From NCBI RefSeq assembly GCF_003858395.1, contig NZ_QWEV01000005.1, positions 4,190,207 to 4,254,206 on the forward strand: a stretch of 64,000 nucleotides of DNA, written 5' to 3'. The DNA comes from Acidipila sp. EB88. Lineage in GTDB: Bacteria; Acidobacteriota; Terriglobia; Terriglobales; Acidobacteriaceae. Shown piece after piece: positions 1 through 9,170 of this stretch (within the stretch, counting starts at the first letter, position 1; each line of letters starts with the position of its first letter). The notes under the pieces are model-generated. The model saw only the letters and a list, made by a program, of their open reading frames with translations, had not been told where the DNA came from and searched no databases. A program made the position numbers and the translations under genes.

Positions 1-17
1 GTGGAAGCCAGCGCAGG

Positions 18-38
18 TTTCGCTTTATATTTCTTTTC
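18..38 (+). promoter_or_regulatory. Putative AgaR/DeoR-type operator upstream of the amidohydrolase
   Basis: A T-rich stretch holds TTTCG followed two bases later by TTATATTTC and then TTTTC. The same TTTCG and TTATATTTC blocks recur at 9115-9128 in front of the agaS-like gene. AgaR-type operators of the DeoR family are built from spaced TTTC repeats, and a DeoR/AgaR-type regulator lies at 11.7-12.6 kb. The operator role is inferred from this repetition and from the neighbours. Confidence 0.4.
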
Positions 39-89
39 ACAGCCTGCTGCCGCAGCCGAACGACTCCGGTGCCAGGCGAGGAGAGCACT

Positions 90-1178
90 ATGCCCCAGCA
101 GGGCGACCCATACGAGCAGGACAAGTTCATCGCGATGGTCACGGCCAAGGCAAACGTTACCTTGCCGGTAAGTGACTTCCATCCACGCTCCATGCTTACA
201 ACACCGGTTCACGACATCCAGGTGCCGCGCTTTCCGGTCATCGATTACCACAATCATCTCGACGCGCAGGATCCGTCCAGGGTGCTGGAGATCATGGATG
301 CCTGCGGCATCGACCACGTCGTGAACATCACCATGCAGGTCGGCGACGAGGCGATAGCACAGATCAAGCGGTACCGGGATGCCGACGCGGAGCGCTTTTC
401 AACGATCGGCTGGATGGATTGGCGCGATGTGGCCGAGGATGGTTTTGTGGAGCGCAGCGTGGAGCGACTGGAACGCCTGGTCGAGCACGGCATCGTTGGC
501 TTCAAGTTCTGGAAGGATCTCGGGCTGACGGTTCGGGACGCCTCGGGCAAACTGCTGCGCGTGGACGATGAGCGCCTCGCCCCGGTATTTGAGCGGGCAG
601 GCGAGCTGGGCATCCCGGTCATGGTGCACATCGGCGACCCCGAGGCCTTCTTCCTCCCGATCGATGCCAACAACGAACGCTTTGAGGAGCTGGCAGCGCA
701 TCCTGACTGGAGCTTCCACGGTGCGGAGTACGGAAAGCATGCCCTGCTAGACCAGCGAGATCGCGTGTTCAAGCGGCACCCCCGCACCTGCTTTGTTGCG
801 GCACATGTTGCGGAGAATGGAGAAGACCTGCAGCGGGTTACGCGGATGCTGGATGAGCATCCGAATGTGTCTGTCGACATCAGCGCACGCGCGTCCGAGC
901 TGGGTCGCCAGCCTTACGCTGCACGCCGGTTCTTTCTCCGCTTCGCAGACCGCATCGTGTTCGGCGCAGACCTTGTGCCAGAAGAATCCATGTACCGGCT
1001 CTACTACCGATTCCTCGAAACAGAAGACGAGTACTTTGAATATCCCACGCACGCCTCGCGTCAGGGGCGATGGAACATCTACGGGATGCATTTGCCGGAC
1101 GACGTGCTGCGTAAGGTTTACCGGGACAATGCGCTGAAGCTGCTCTCCATGCCTCGCAACGCCGCACGCACGCGTTAG
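90..1178 (+). CDS. Amidohydrolase family protein (amidohydrolase_2-type TIM barrel)
   Basis: A metal-dependent hydrolase of the amidohydrolase superfamily, about 362 residues. It has the first-strand HxH motif (DYHNHLDA), a mid-barrel histidine in VMVHIGDPE, a histidine in FVAAHVAENGED and a late aspartate in VFGADLVPEES. There is no signal peptide, so it should be cytoplasmic. I chose the ATG at 90 over an in-frame GTG at 69 because GAGGAG sits six bases before it. The gene opens a co-oriented run with a TonB receptor, a GH36 enzyme and a permease, behind an AgaR-like operator. A role in sugar or amino-sugar breakdown, for example deacetylation or lactone opening, is inference. The substrate cannot be read from the sequence. 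Confidence 0.85.
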   Translation: MPQQGDPYEQDKFIAMVTAKANVTLPVSDFHPRSMLTTPVHDIQVPRFPVIDYHNHLDAQDPSRVLEIMDACGIDHVVNITMQVGDEAIAQIKRYRDADAERFSTIGWMDWRDVAEDGFVERSVERLERLVEHGIVGFKFWKDLGLTVRDASGKLLRVDDERLAPVFERAGELGIPVMVHIGDPEAFFLPIDANNERFEELAAHPDWSFHGAEYGKHALLDQRDRVFKRHPRTCFVAAHVAENGEDLQRVTRMLDEHPNVSVDISARASELGRQPYAARRFFLRFADRIVFGADLVPEESMYRLYYRFLETEDEYFEYPTHASRQGRWNIYGMHLPDDVLRKVYRDNALKLLSMPRNAARTR

Positions 1179-1210
1179 AAGAGTAATTCCCTCATGGCAT
1201 GTTCCTCGTG

Positions 1211-1234
1211 GCGCCGCTGTTTCATCAGTGGCGC
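1211..1234. terminator. Hairpin after the amidohydrolase gene
   Basis: GCGCCGCTG and CAGTGGCGC form a nine-pair stem with one G-T wobble around a six-base loop. No U-tract follows, so it may be a weak attenuator or simply a structured spacer. Confidence 0.25.
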
Positions 1235-1320
1235 GCGGGCGCTCTCCTGTCCGCGATCCACGCTAACCGGGCTTCTTCGACGGCGCGAGTTTGCTTCTGC
1301 AATGCGCGTTAAGAATTCCC

Positions 1321-1350
1321 TTGACTGGCCTTGATCAACGAACCAAGATA
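1321..1350 (+). promoter_or_regulatory. Possible sigma70-like promoter before the TonB receptor
   Basis: TTGACT at 1321-1326 is followed after 17 to 18 bases by CAAGATA. The -35 box is good and the -10 box is poor. It lies about 100 bases before the chosen start of the receptor. This is a visual match only. Confidence 0.25.
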
Positions 1351-1446
1351 AGCAAACGAAACAAGCCGAAAGAAAGCATCATGCTTGCATTTTGCCTCAC
1401 ACCTCTGTTTCCCGAGGCTTTGAGAATGCAGCAAGGGAGCGTCCCC

Positions 1447-4400
1447 ATGGCTTTGCGACTCTTCGATCGATCGTCATCGACACACCACGGGCGTTGTTGC
1501 CTGCTACGCACAGGCGCTGTCTGGTTGGCGGCGCGCGCATCCACAACGGGCAAAGCTCATTCGTATCTCGCGGCCGCTGCCGTCGGCCTGGTGCTCTGCG
1601 CCGCAGCCACTCCCGTTGAGGCGCAGAAGGACGCAGGCACAATCGCCGGCACTGTGCACGACGCTTCGGGCGCGGTGATCGACAATGTCTCCATCCGCGC
1701 CACGGATGTGGACCATGGCACCGTGGTCGTCGTGACATCGAACGCGAGCGGCGAGTACGTGCTGCAGCCGCTCAAGGTTGGGCGCTACACCGTCACCGCC
1801 GAAAAACAGGGCTTCAGCCGGGTCGTCTCCACTCCCATCGTGCTTTCCGTGCAGCAGCGCGCCGTCTTTGATATCACGCTTGCCATCGGGCAGGTGAGTG
1901 AAGTCGTCTCGGTTACCGATAGCTCGGCGCAGCTTGAGACGGAAACCTCGGAGCTGGGGCAGGTGGTCGACAGCCGCCGCATCGCGAATCTTCCACTCAA
2001 CGGCCGCAACTTCGCGCAGCTTGCGCTGCTTACGCCAGGCACCGCGCCTTCGGCTCCGGGCTCCCGCGATCAGAGCAGCTACGGCTTCAGCGCCAATGGC
2101 GCGCGCAGCCTGCAGAACAACTTCCTGCTCGACGGCATCGATAACAATTCCAACCTGCCCGACCTGCTGAACGGATCAAGTTACGTGATTGAGCCCCCGG
2201 TGGAATCGCTGCAGGAGTTTAAAGTGCAGACGAGTTCGTACAGCGCGGAGTTCGGCCGAGGCAACGGCGCGATCATCAACGCTGTGATCAAGTCAGGCAC
2301 AAACGAGCTGCATGGCGCGCTGTACGAGTTCTTCCGCAACGATGCGCTCGATGCACGCAACTACTTCGATCTGACACGTCAGCCCTACAAGCAGAACCAG
2401 TTCGGCGGCACCATCGGCGGGCCGGTGATTATCCCGCATTTTTACAACGGCCGGGACAAGACCTTCTTCTTTGCGGACTACGAAGGACTGCGGCTTCGTG
2501 ACAGCGAGCCAATCCCGGCGATCGTGCCTACCGCGGCCCAACTCGCGGGCGACTTCTCTGCAAACCTCGACACGACGCAACCTGTGCTTGACTCGGTCAC
2601 CGGCGCGGTGGTGCAGGATTGCGCCGGGCACCCCACCTACAACGGAGAGATCTTCAACTCGCGCCTCGCGCAGGCATCCGTTTTGAACAGCAGCGGCTTT
2701 TGCGGAACGCCCTTCGGGTATGCGGCAGGCGGCACGCCTCTGAACGTCATCCCCGCTAACGTGGTTGACCCACTCGCGTCGCGGATCGCTGCGCTCTATC
2801 CAGCCTCCAACATCAGCAACCCGGCATACAACTACATCGCAAGCCCCGAGCGGGTGACGGATCGAAACAACTTCGACATGCGCCTGGATGAAGAGTTCTC
2901 CCCGCATGACAGCTCGTTTGCGCGCTACAGCTATGAGACCGAACCGGTCAACATACCGGCAGTGTTCGGTCCTGTTGCCGATGGCGGCGATTTCTTCTCC
3001 GGCATCGCGCACACCGAGTACCACAGCCTGGCGCTGAGTGAAACGCACATCTTCACGCAGCACTTCGTCAATGAGTTTCGCTTCGGCTACAACCGGATCT
3101 ACTCGCAACGACTGCAGCCGGGTTACGACTCCGACCTCGCGTCTACCATCGGATTCCCCGGTGTGCCAGCGGCTCCCGCAAACGGCGGTCTGCCGCAGCT
3201 TACATTCAGCGACGTGTCGCAGATCGGCAGCTCGTTGTTCCTGCCGACCCGCGAGTTGCAGAACACGTACATCATCTCCGACAACCTCTCATGGGTAGTG
3301 GGCAGCCACAGTGTGCGCTTCGGCGGCGAGATCGACCGCAACGAGTTCGCGATCTACCAGCCTGCGGAGCCGCGCGGCACCCTCGACTTCAGCAGCCAGT
3401 TCACCGACAATGCCGGCACCGACTCTCCCGGCACAGGCGGATCGGGCTTCGCCTCCTTCCTGCTCGGCATACCAAGCAGCGGCGGGATCAGCAACGCGAT
3501 CAACATCGACTACTTCAGGCCAAGCTGGAGCCTGTACCTGCAGGATGACTGGAAGCTCACCCAGCGGCTGACCCTAAATCTTGGTCTGCGGTACGAGCTG
3601 TACCAGACCGTGAAGGAGCGCAACAATCACCAGGCCACGTATGACTTCGCCACCGAAACGCTGATGCTGCCCACGGGCCAGCCAGTTACGTTGACGCCCA
3701 CCGTAGCCTCGTATTTGCCTGTGAGCGCAACTGCCTCCGATGGCCTCATCCATCCTGATCTGAACAATTTCGCCCCGCGCATCGGCATGGCTTACCGGCT
3801 GACCGACAAGATGGTACTGCGCTCCGGCTATGGGTTCTTTTACGGAGGCAGCGAGAGCGGGCCATACTCCAACCCGAGCCCTGGATATAACCCGCCGTAC
3901 TACGCGACCAATTCTTTTTCCGCCAACTGCTCGCAGGCCACGGCAAACGCTGCGGTGCAGGACTGCTCCATCCCCGGCCTCAACGTGCTATCGCAGGGCT
4001 TCCCCGCAAACTCGCTCAGTGATCCGAATACGCCGCTGCTCTACTCACTCGATCAGCACCTGGTCACGCCTTACATTCAGCAGTACCAGCTTTCAACCGA
4101 GTACCAGCTGCCGCATGGCTTCCTGCTGGCAGCTGCGTATGCCGGCTCGCATGGATTGAAGCTATACACCTTCCTGAATGGCAACGAGGCGACGCCAACC
4201 GCCGATCCCACCGCGCCGGTGGCGCCCCGTCGGCCCGTGCCCTCCATCGATGCACCTATCTCGTGGTTCCGCTCCGAAGGCAAGTCCAACTACAACGCGC
4301 TTGAGCTGCACGTCGAGCGGACCTCGACTGCGGGTCTTTCCCTGCTCGCTTCGTACACCTATGCACACGGTCTCGACAATGCATCGGGCGCTAACCTCGG

Positions 4401-5049
4401 CTCACAAAACGGAGGGGACTTCCGTGACTTCCGCCACCCGGAAGCCGAGTATGGAAACTCGGACACCGACATGCGGCACCGCTTTGTGTTCAGCGCTCTC
4501 TACAATCTCCCGGTCGGCACCGGCAAGCGGTTTCTGCCCAACGCGGGGCACGCGCTGGACACCGTCATCGGCCACTGGCAGGCAGGCGGCATCGCAACCT
4601 TTTCTACCGGCAACTGGTTTACCGCGACAGAGGCAAATAATTTTTCGAACGTGCCGGATGGCGGAGGCAACGTCGGCAGTTCGCAGCGCCCTGACTATGC
4701 CGGGAATCCCAACAGCAAGCCCTGCGTGGCTGGTACGTACTTCAACACCTGCGCTTTCGCCGATCCGGCGGAGGGTAGTTTCGGCACGGTCAATCGCAAC
4801 ACCATTGTTGGCCCGGGCACCGAGGAAGTGGATTTCTCTCTCTTCAAACTGTTCCGCCTGACAGAGCGTTACAACCTTGAGTTTCGTTCCGAGTTCTTCA
4901 ACATCGCAAACCACTACAACCCATTGTTTGCTCCGGCCGCCGCCAGCGCAACTGTGGGTGCCACGGTACGCGATACGCCAGGTTTCGGTTTCGTCACCGC
5001 AGCACAGCCGCCACGGCAGATCCAGTTTTCGCTCAAGCTGTCGTACTGA
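1447..5049 (+). CDS. TonB-dependent receptor with carboxypeptidase-regulatory-like N-terminus
   Basis: An outer-membrane receptor of about 1200 residues, of the large oar-like type common in Acidobacteriota. After a long basic leader there is a hydrophobic signal segment ending in VEAQ. A CarboxypepD_reg-like beta-sandwich follows (AGTIAGTVHDASGAVI to DITLAIGQ), then a plug domain (VVDSRRIANLPLNGRNF, GARSLQNNFLLDGIDNN), then a long barrel ending in QFSLKLSY with a terminal aromatic. I prefer the ATG at 1447, which has AAGGGAG seven bases upstream, although the frame is open from 1291. The GH36 gene follows 14 bases after the stop, so the receptor probably imports the oligosaccharide that enzyme releases. 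The ligand is inferred, not shown. Confidence 0.92.
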   Translation: MALRLFDRSSSTHHGRCCLLRTGAVWLAARASTTGKAHSYLAAAAVGLVLCAAATPVEAQKDAGTIAGTVHDASGAVIDNVSIRATDVDHGTVVVVTSNASGEYVLQPLKVGRYTVTAEKQGFSRVVSTPIVLSVQQRAVFDITLAIGQVSEVVSVTDSSAQLETETSELGQVVDSRRIANLPLNGRNFAQLALLTPGTAPSAPGSRDQSSYGFSANGARSLQNNFLLDGIDNNSNLPDLLNGSSYVIEPPVESLQEFKVQTSSYSAEFGRGNGAIINAVIKSGTNELHGALYEFFRNDALDARNYFDLTRQPYKQNQFGGTIGGPVIIPHFYNGRDKTFFFADYEGLRLRDSEPIPAIVPTAAQLAGDFSANLDTTQPVLDSVTGAVVQDCAGHPTYNGEIFNSRLAQASVLNSSGFCGTPFGYAAGGTPLNVIPANVVDPLASRIAALYPASNISNPAYNYIASPERVTDRNNFDMRLDEEFSPHDSSFARYSYETEPVNIPAVFGPVADGGDFFSGIAHTEYHSLALSETHIFTQHFVNEFRFGYNRIYSQRLQPGYDSDLASTIGFPGVPAAPANGGLPQLTFSDVSQIGSSLFLPTRELQNTYIISDNLSWVVGSHSVRFGGEIDRNEFAIYQPAEPRGTLDFSSQFTDNAGTDSPGTGGSGFASFLLGIPSSGGISNAINIDYFRPSWSLYLQDDWKLTQRLTLNLGLRYELYQTVKERNNHQATYDFATETLMLPTGQPVTLTPTVASYLPVSATASDGLIHPDLNNFAPRIGMAYRLTDKMVLRSGYGFFYGGSESGPYSNPSPGYNPPYYATNSFSANCSQATANAAVQDCSIPGLNVLSQGFPANSLSDPNTPLLYSLDQHLVTPYIQQYQLSTEYQLPHGFLLAAAYAGSHGLKLYTFLNGNEATPTADPTAPVAPRRPVPSIDAPISWFRSEGKSNYNALELHVERTSTAGLSLLASYTYAHGLDNASGANLGSQNGGDFRDFRHPEAEYGNSDTDMRHRFVFSALYNLPVGTGKRFLPNAGHALDTVIGHWQAGGIATFSTGNWFTATEANNFSNVPDGGGNVGSSQRPDYAGNPNSKPCVAGTYFNTCAFADPAEGSFGTVNRNTIVGPGTEEVDFSLFKLFRLTERYNLEFRSEFFNIANHYNPLFAPAAASATVGATVRDTPGFGFVTAAQPPRQIQFSLKLSY

Positions 5050-5063
5050 TCGGAGTTCGCATC

Positions 5064-7517
5064 ATGCAACGCGTGCTGTATCTTGCTCTTTCCGCGACGG
5101 CGTGCCTGCTGGCATCCTCGTTGCAAGCCCGGGCTCAACTCGCAGTCACGGTTCACCCAAAGGACGGGAGTTACAGCATCGATGCACCCGGTATCTCGGG
5201 TTCGGTCCTCGCTGCAAATCCGGCTGTGCGCGTCGACGGCAAATGGTTCAACGCACAAGACTATCCAAAGCACGAAGTAAGCCGCGCCGCCTTTAACGCG
5301 GAACTGGGCGCAGGCACGGAACAGCGCATTGTGTACTCCGGTCTGCAAGGTGCGCCCGATCTCACCTTGAGCATCCGCACGTATGCCAATGCGCCGTTTG
5401 GGGATATGCAGCTCACGGCGCGCAACGCGGGTGGTTCCCTGCTCAACGTGCAGGCATTTCGCCTGATCCATGCTGCGGGTCCAGAGGTCATTCACCTGGG
5501 AGGCGATGCGGCCGCGGACCGCGTACTCTCCGATAGCTTCAGTGAAGATCGCCCGGGCATGCAGCTCCGCGACCTCGGCGACCCGGAGGCACAGGTGCAT
5601 CGCGCAGTGGGGAGCCAGCTCATCTACAACCAGCAAACCAGGCAAAGCTGGTTCATCGGCGCGCTCACCTCCGACAAGTTTCTCAGCGTGTTGCGGCTGC
5701 ACATGGCTGCCGCTCACGGAGCAGCGACGAACTCCTACGAAGTGGATGCGACCGGCACAACAGAACTGCTCAAGGAGAACTCGCTGCTCGACTCCTCCGA
5801 GGAGGACCGGGTGGAGCTCAGCCTGCCGCTGGCTGCAGGTGCGGAGCTTGCCTCGGAGCGCCTGCTGTTCGGTGTCAGCACCGACTATCACCATCAGCTC
5901 GACGTGTACGGCCGGCTCATTCGCGACATGCACCACGCGCGCGTCTCTGCGCCCACGCCGCTTGGCTGGTGGAGCTGGACGGCCTACTACTTTGGACTAA
6001 ACGAGGGGACGGCACTCACCAATGCCTCATGGCTCGCGCAGAATCTTGAGCCGCTTGGCTTTACCTTTTTCCACCTCGACGAGGGCTACCAGTATGCACG
6101 CGGCGAGTACGCCACCGCGGACGCCGCGCTCTTCCCGGAAGGCATGCAGGCCCTCGAGCGCACGGTAGCCGCCAAGGGACTTACGCCCGGGGTCTGGACG
6201 GCGCCATTTGAAGTTGCGGAGCGGTCATGGGTCTACGAGCATCATCCGGAGTGGCTGGTGCACAACGCGAAAGGTGCGCCGATCCACATCGGCCTGGTCG
6301 CCGAAGGCAAGGACCACCTGTTTGCACTGGACACAACAAACCCGGATGCCCAGGCGTATCTGCGCAAGACCTACACAACGCTGGTCAACGACTGGGGCGT
6401 GCGCTACATCAAGATGGACTTCATGGAAGACAGCGCCATTGAGGGCTACTACCATGTGCCCCACACCACGGCGCTCGAGGCGCAACGCATCGGGCTGCAA
6501 ACCGTTCGAGACGCTGTGGGTGAAGCCGTTCTGCTCGACAAGGATGGCAGCGAGTTGCTCAACCCGGTGGGCATCGTCGACATCGGCCGCATCTCGCAGG
6601 ACACGGGCCACACCTTTTCCGCGAGCCGCGACGCTGCTCCAGGCATCGCCGCGCGTTACTACATGAACCGCAACTACTTCGTCGCCGACCCCGACGCGTT
6701 TTCTGTGTCGACGCAAACCGTGGACGACCAGAGCTGGCACGGGGGTGAAAAGCCACTCACCCTCGACGAGGCGAAGGTGTCGATCGCGCTCACGGCAGTC
6801 TCCGGCGGAATGTTCGAGATTGGAGACGACCTGCCCACACTCGGGGAGGCAGCGGAGCGGCTTGCACTCGTCAAGAACCCCGACCTGCTCGACATGGCCC
6901 GGCTGGGGAAGGCTTCCGTCCCGCTCGACCTCATGAGCTATGCACAGGAGGATAAGCAGCCAAGCCTCTTTCTGCTCAAGGAAAGCTCTCGGCAAACCAT
7001 CGTGAGTGTCTTTGACTGGACCGAGGCAGCACGCGCGCATACGTTGTCTCGTGAACAGCTTGGACTCGCCCCCGGAGCCACCTACACAGTTGCCGACATC
7101 CTGGATCCATTCAGCACACCGCAACCCCTGCAAAGCTCGCTCGTGATTACGCAGCCGGCACACTCCGTCCGCATGGTGAAGATCATGCGCAGCGATGCTG
7201 CTTCAGCGGCTCCCGGGGTGAGCCTCCACATCGACTCCACCGGCAAGGCTGGCGCGACGCTCACCTTTCGCGCGGCTGCTCTGGACGAGCATGAGCCGGT
7301 TCTGCGCTACCTGTGGCAGTTTGGCGACGGTGTGGTCGCCGAAGGATTCGACGTGACGCACGCGTATACGCATGCCGGCACGTACACAGTGCAGGTAAAG
7401 GCCAAGGGGCTCTCTGGAGCAGCCGCAGAGATGCACCAGTCGATCACGGTGACTGGCGCCATCGCGACGCGCTTTCTGCCGGAACGCAAGGAGAGATTTG
7501 TTCCCACGCCTCGCTGA
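5064..7517 (+). CDS. Secreted GH36-type alpha-galactosidase/alpha-N-acetylgalactosaminidase with C-terminal PKD module
   Basis: An 817-residue retaining alpha-galactosidase-clan enzyme. A signal peptide covers residues 1-24 (LLASSLQARAQ). A beta-sandwich runs to about residue 295, then the TIM barrel has GWWSWTAYYF (301-310) and HLDEGYQ (337-343). The likely nucleophile is Asp452 in YIKMDFMED and the acid/base is Asp513 in RISQD. A late beta domain is followed by a PKD-like fold near 715-800 (YLWQFGDG, HAGTYTVQVKA). The family removes alpha-linked Gal or GalNAc from oligosaccharides. The AgaS-like gene nearby favours an amino-sugar substrate, but that is inference. It lies 14 bases after the TonB receptor gene, so the two should be cotranscribed. 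Confidence 0.85.
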   Translation: MQRVLYLALSATACLLASSLQARAQLAVTVHPKDGSYSIDAPGISGSVLAANPAVRVDGKWFNAQDYPKHEVSRAAFNAELGAGTEQRIVYSGLQGAPDLTLSIRTYANAPFGDMQLTARNAGGSLLNVQAFRLIHAAGPEVIHLGGDAAADRVLSDSFSEDRPGMQLRDLGDPEAQVHRAVGSQLIYNQQTRQSWFIGALTSDKFLSVLRLHMAAAHGAATNSYEVDATGTTELLKENSLLDSSEEDRVELSLPLAAGAELASERLLFGVSTDYHHQLDVYGRLIRDMHHARVSAPTPLGWWSWTAYYFGLNEGTALTNASWLAQNLEPLGFTFFHLDEGYQYARGEYATADAALFPEGMQALERTVAAKGLTPGVWTAPFEVAERSWVYEHHPEWLVHNAKGAPIHIGLVAEGKDHLFALDTTNPDAQAYLRKTYTTLVNDWGVRYIKMDFMEDSAIEGYYHVPHTTALEAQRIGLQTVRDAVGEAVLLDKDGSELLNPVGIVDIGRISQDTGHTFSASRDAAPGIAARYYMNRNYFVADPDAFSVSTQTVDDQSWHGGEKPLTLDEAKVSIALTAVSGGMFEIGDDLPTLGEAAERLALVKNPDLLDMARLGKASVPLDLMSYAQEDKQPSLFLLKESSRQTIVSVFDWTEAARAHTLSREQLGLAPGATYTVADILDPFSTPQPLQSSLVITQPAHSVRMVKIMRSDAASAAPGVSLHIDSTGKAGATLTFRAAALDEHEPVLRYLWQFGDGVVAEGFDVTHAYTHAGTYTVQVKAKGLSGAAAEMHQSITVTGAIATRFLPERKERFVPTPR

Positions 7518-7595
7518 GCTGAGGAATACTCAGTTTGCCGGTGGACGGGCAAGTCCATCGTGGCGAAACACATAGCATCGCCCAGGGAGAATCGT

Positions 7596-8969
7596 TTGAC
7601 CACAAAGACGGCGCAGGATGCCTCCATGCCTCACTTGAAGCGCTCCCTAAAGCTCTGGCACCTGCTCGTTTACGGGATCATCATCATCCAGCCCACAGCG
7701 CCCATGGGGATCTATGGTGTAGTGAGCAACATCGCCCGCGGACACGTGGTCACGACCATTCTGATCGCGATGGTTGCCATGCTGTTTACCGCGGTGAGTT
7801 ACGGACGCATGGCGCGCGTGTATCCCAGCGCCGGCTCGGCCTATGCCTACGTGGGTGGTGAGCTGCATCCAGTCGCAGGCTATATGGTGGGCTGGTCCAT
7901 GCTCATGGACTACCTGCTGAACCCGATCATCTGCGCGATCTGGTGCAGCGCGGCGGCAGCGAATATCCTGCCCAGCATCCCGTATGCAGCGTGGGCTGTC
8001 TCCTTTGTGCTGCTGTTCACGCTGCTTAACCTGCGCGGAGCCAAAAGCTCCAGCAACCTGAATGCCCTGCTCGCACTCGGTATGAGCCTTGTGGTCGTGG
8101 CTTTTTTTGCGTGCGCCCTCCGCTATCTCGCCCTGGTCGCCCGGCCCGTAGGCGGCCAGTGGCTCGTTCCGTTCTACGATCCGTCCACGTTTGCCGCTCC
8201 GCGCGTCTTTCACGGCACGTCGGTCGCTGTACTTACCTACATAGGCTTCGATGGTATCTCGACCATGTCGGAAGAAGTCGAGAACCCGCGACGCAACATC
8301 ATGCTTGCCACGGTGCTCACCTGCCTGCTGGTCGGCGTTCTCTCCGCGGCGGAGGTGTATGTCGCGCAGCTCGCATGGCCGTACCGAGGGCCCTTCAGCG
8401 AGAGCGCCGTGGACACCGCCTACGTGCAGATTGCACTCCGCATCGGCGGCCATGTGCTTTTTCAGGTACTCAATGCCACGCTGCTGATTGCCAACGTTGG
8501 CTCTGGGATTGCTGCCCAGTTTGGAGCGGCGCGGCTGCTCTACGGCATGGGGCGAGACAATGCTCTGCCCATTCGCTTCTTTGGAGCACTGAGCAACTCG
8601 ACCGCCATCCCCCGAAACAATGTGCTGCTGGTGGGAGCGGCGTCACTCGCAGGCGTGTTCTTGCTTACCTACGAGCGTGGCGCGGAGCTGCTGAACTTTG
8701 GAGCGTTCATAGCATTTATGGGGGTGAACGCAGCGGCGTTAGTGCACTACAAGTGGAGAACAACCGACGTCGTCCGCTTCCCTGCGCTGCTTCCCCTCTG
8801 CGGACTGCTGGTGAGCTTTTTCATTTGGATACACCTGGGACGCAATGCGCAGGTGCTCGGCACCGCCTGGATCGCTGCCGGGCTTTGTCTCTACTGGCTG
8901 CGCCGGCGCAAACACGTACCACGGCGGAAGGATGACGGTACGCTCGGCGGCTCGCTCCTTGCTCCGTAG
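7596..8969 (+). CDS. APC-superfamily permease
   Basis: An integral membrane transporter of about 457 residues with roughly twelve hydrophobic segments. It carries an APC-type first helix (LWHLLVYGIIIIQPTAPMGIYG) and a helix 6 region with TYIGFDGISTMSEEVENPRRN, typical of amino acid/polyamine permeases. I chose a TTG start at 7596 because AGGGAGA lies just before it. The frame also allows GTG at 7560, which lacks a ribosome site, and ATG at 7626. It follows the GH36 gene by 78 bases and precedes the agaS-like gene by 200. The family normally carries amino acids or amines. In this sugar locus it may move an amino sugar or a released amino acid, but the substrate is unknown. Confidence 0.85.
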   Translation: MTTKTAQDASMPHLKRSLKLWHLLVYGIIIIQPTAPMGIYGVVSNIARGHVVTTILIAMVAMLFTAVSYGRMARVYPSAGSAYAYVGGELHPVAGYMVGWSMLMDYLLNPIICAIWCSAAAANILPSIPYAAWAVSFVLLFTLLNLRGAKSSSNLNALLALGMSLVVVAFFACALRYLALVARPVGGQWLVPFYDPSTFAAPRVFHGTSVAVLTYIGFDGISTMSEEVENPRRNIMLATVLTCLLVGVLSAAEVYVAQLAWPYRGPFSESAVDTAYVQIALRIGGHVLFQVLNATLLIANVGSGIAAQFGAARLLYGMGRDNALPIRFFGALSNSTAIPRNNVLLVGAASLAGVFLLTYERGAELLNFGAFIAFMGVNAAALVHYKWRTTDVVRFPALLPLCGLLVSFFIWIHLGRNAQVLGTAWIAAGLCLYWLRRRKHVPRRKDDGTLGGSLLAP

Positions 8970-9112
8970 ACGTCTGCTGCCTGCATCTGCCTCGTGGATG
9001 AAGCGCTCCCACGGACGTGGGTGCCCGGGGTGAGCCTTTGACGTAGACAGGCATTTCCAGCCGGCCTGCAAACTTCCCAGGAATGAGGCTCGCTGCATAG
9101 ACGCTTCCGGTA

Positions 9113-9136
9113 TCTTTCGTTATATTTCTCTTTGTT
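9113..9136 (+). promoter_or_regulatory. Putative AgaR-type operator upstream of agaS-like gene
   Basis: The segment TTTC-G-TTAT-A-TTTC-T-CTT-TG matches the Escherichia coli AgaR consensus as I remember it (TTTC-R-TTTY-R-TTTY-N-YTT-KK), with one mismatch in the second block. It lies 35 to 58 bases before the ATG of the SIS-domain gene and repeats core blocks seen at 18-38. The DeoR/AgaR-type regulator three genes downstream is the natural candidate to bind here. Confidence 0.5.
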
Positions 9137-9170
9137 CGCAAGGCTCACCTTATTCGACTAGGATGAACGT

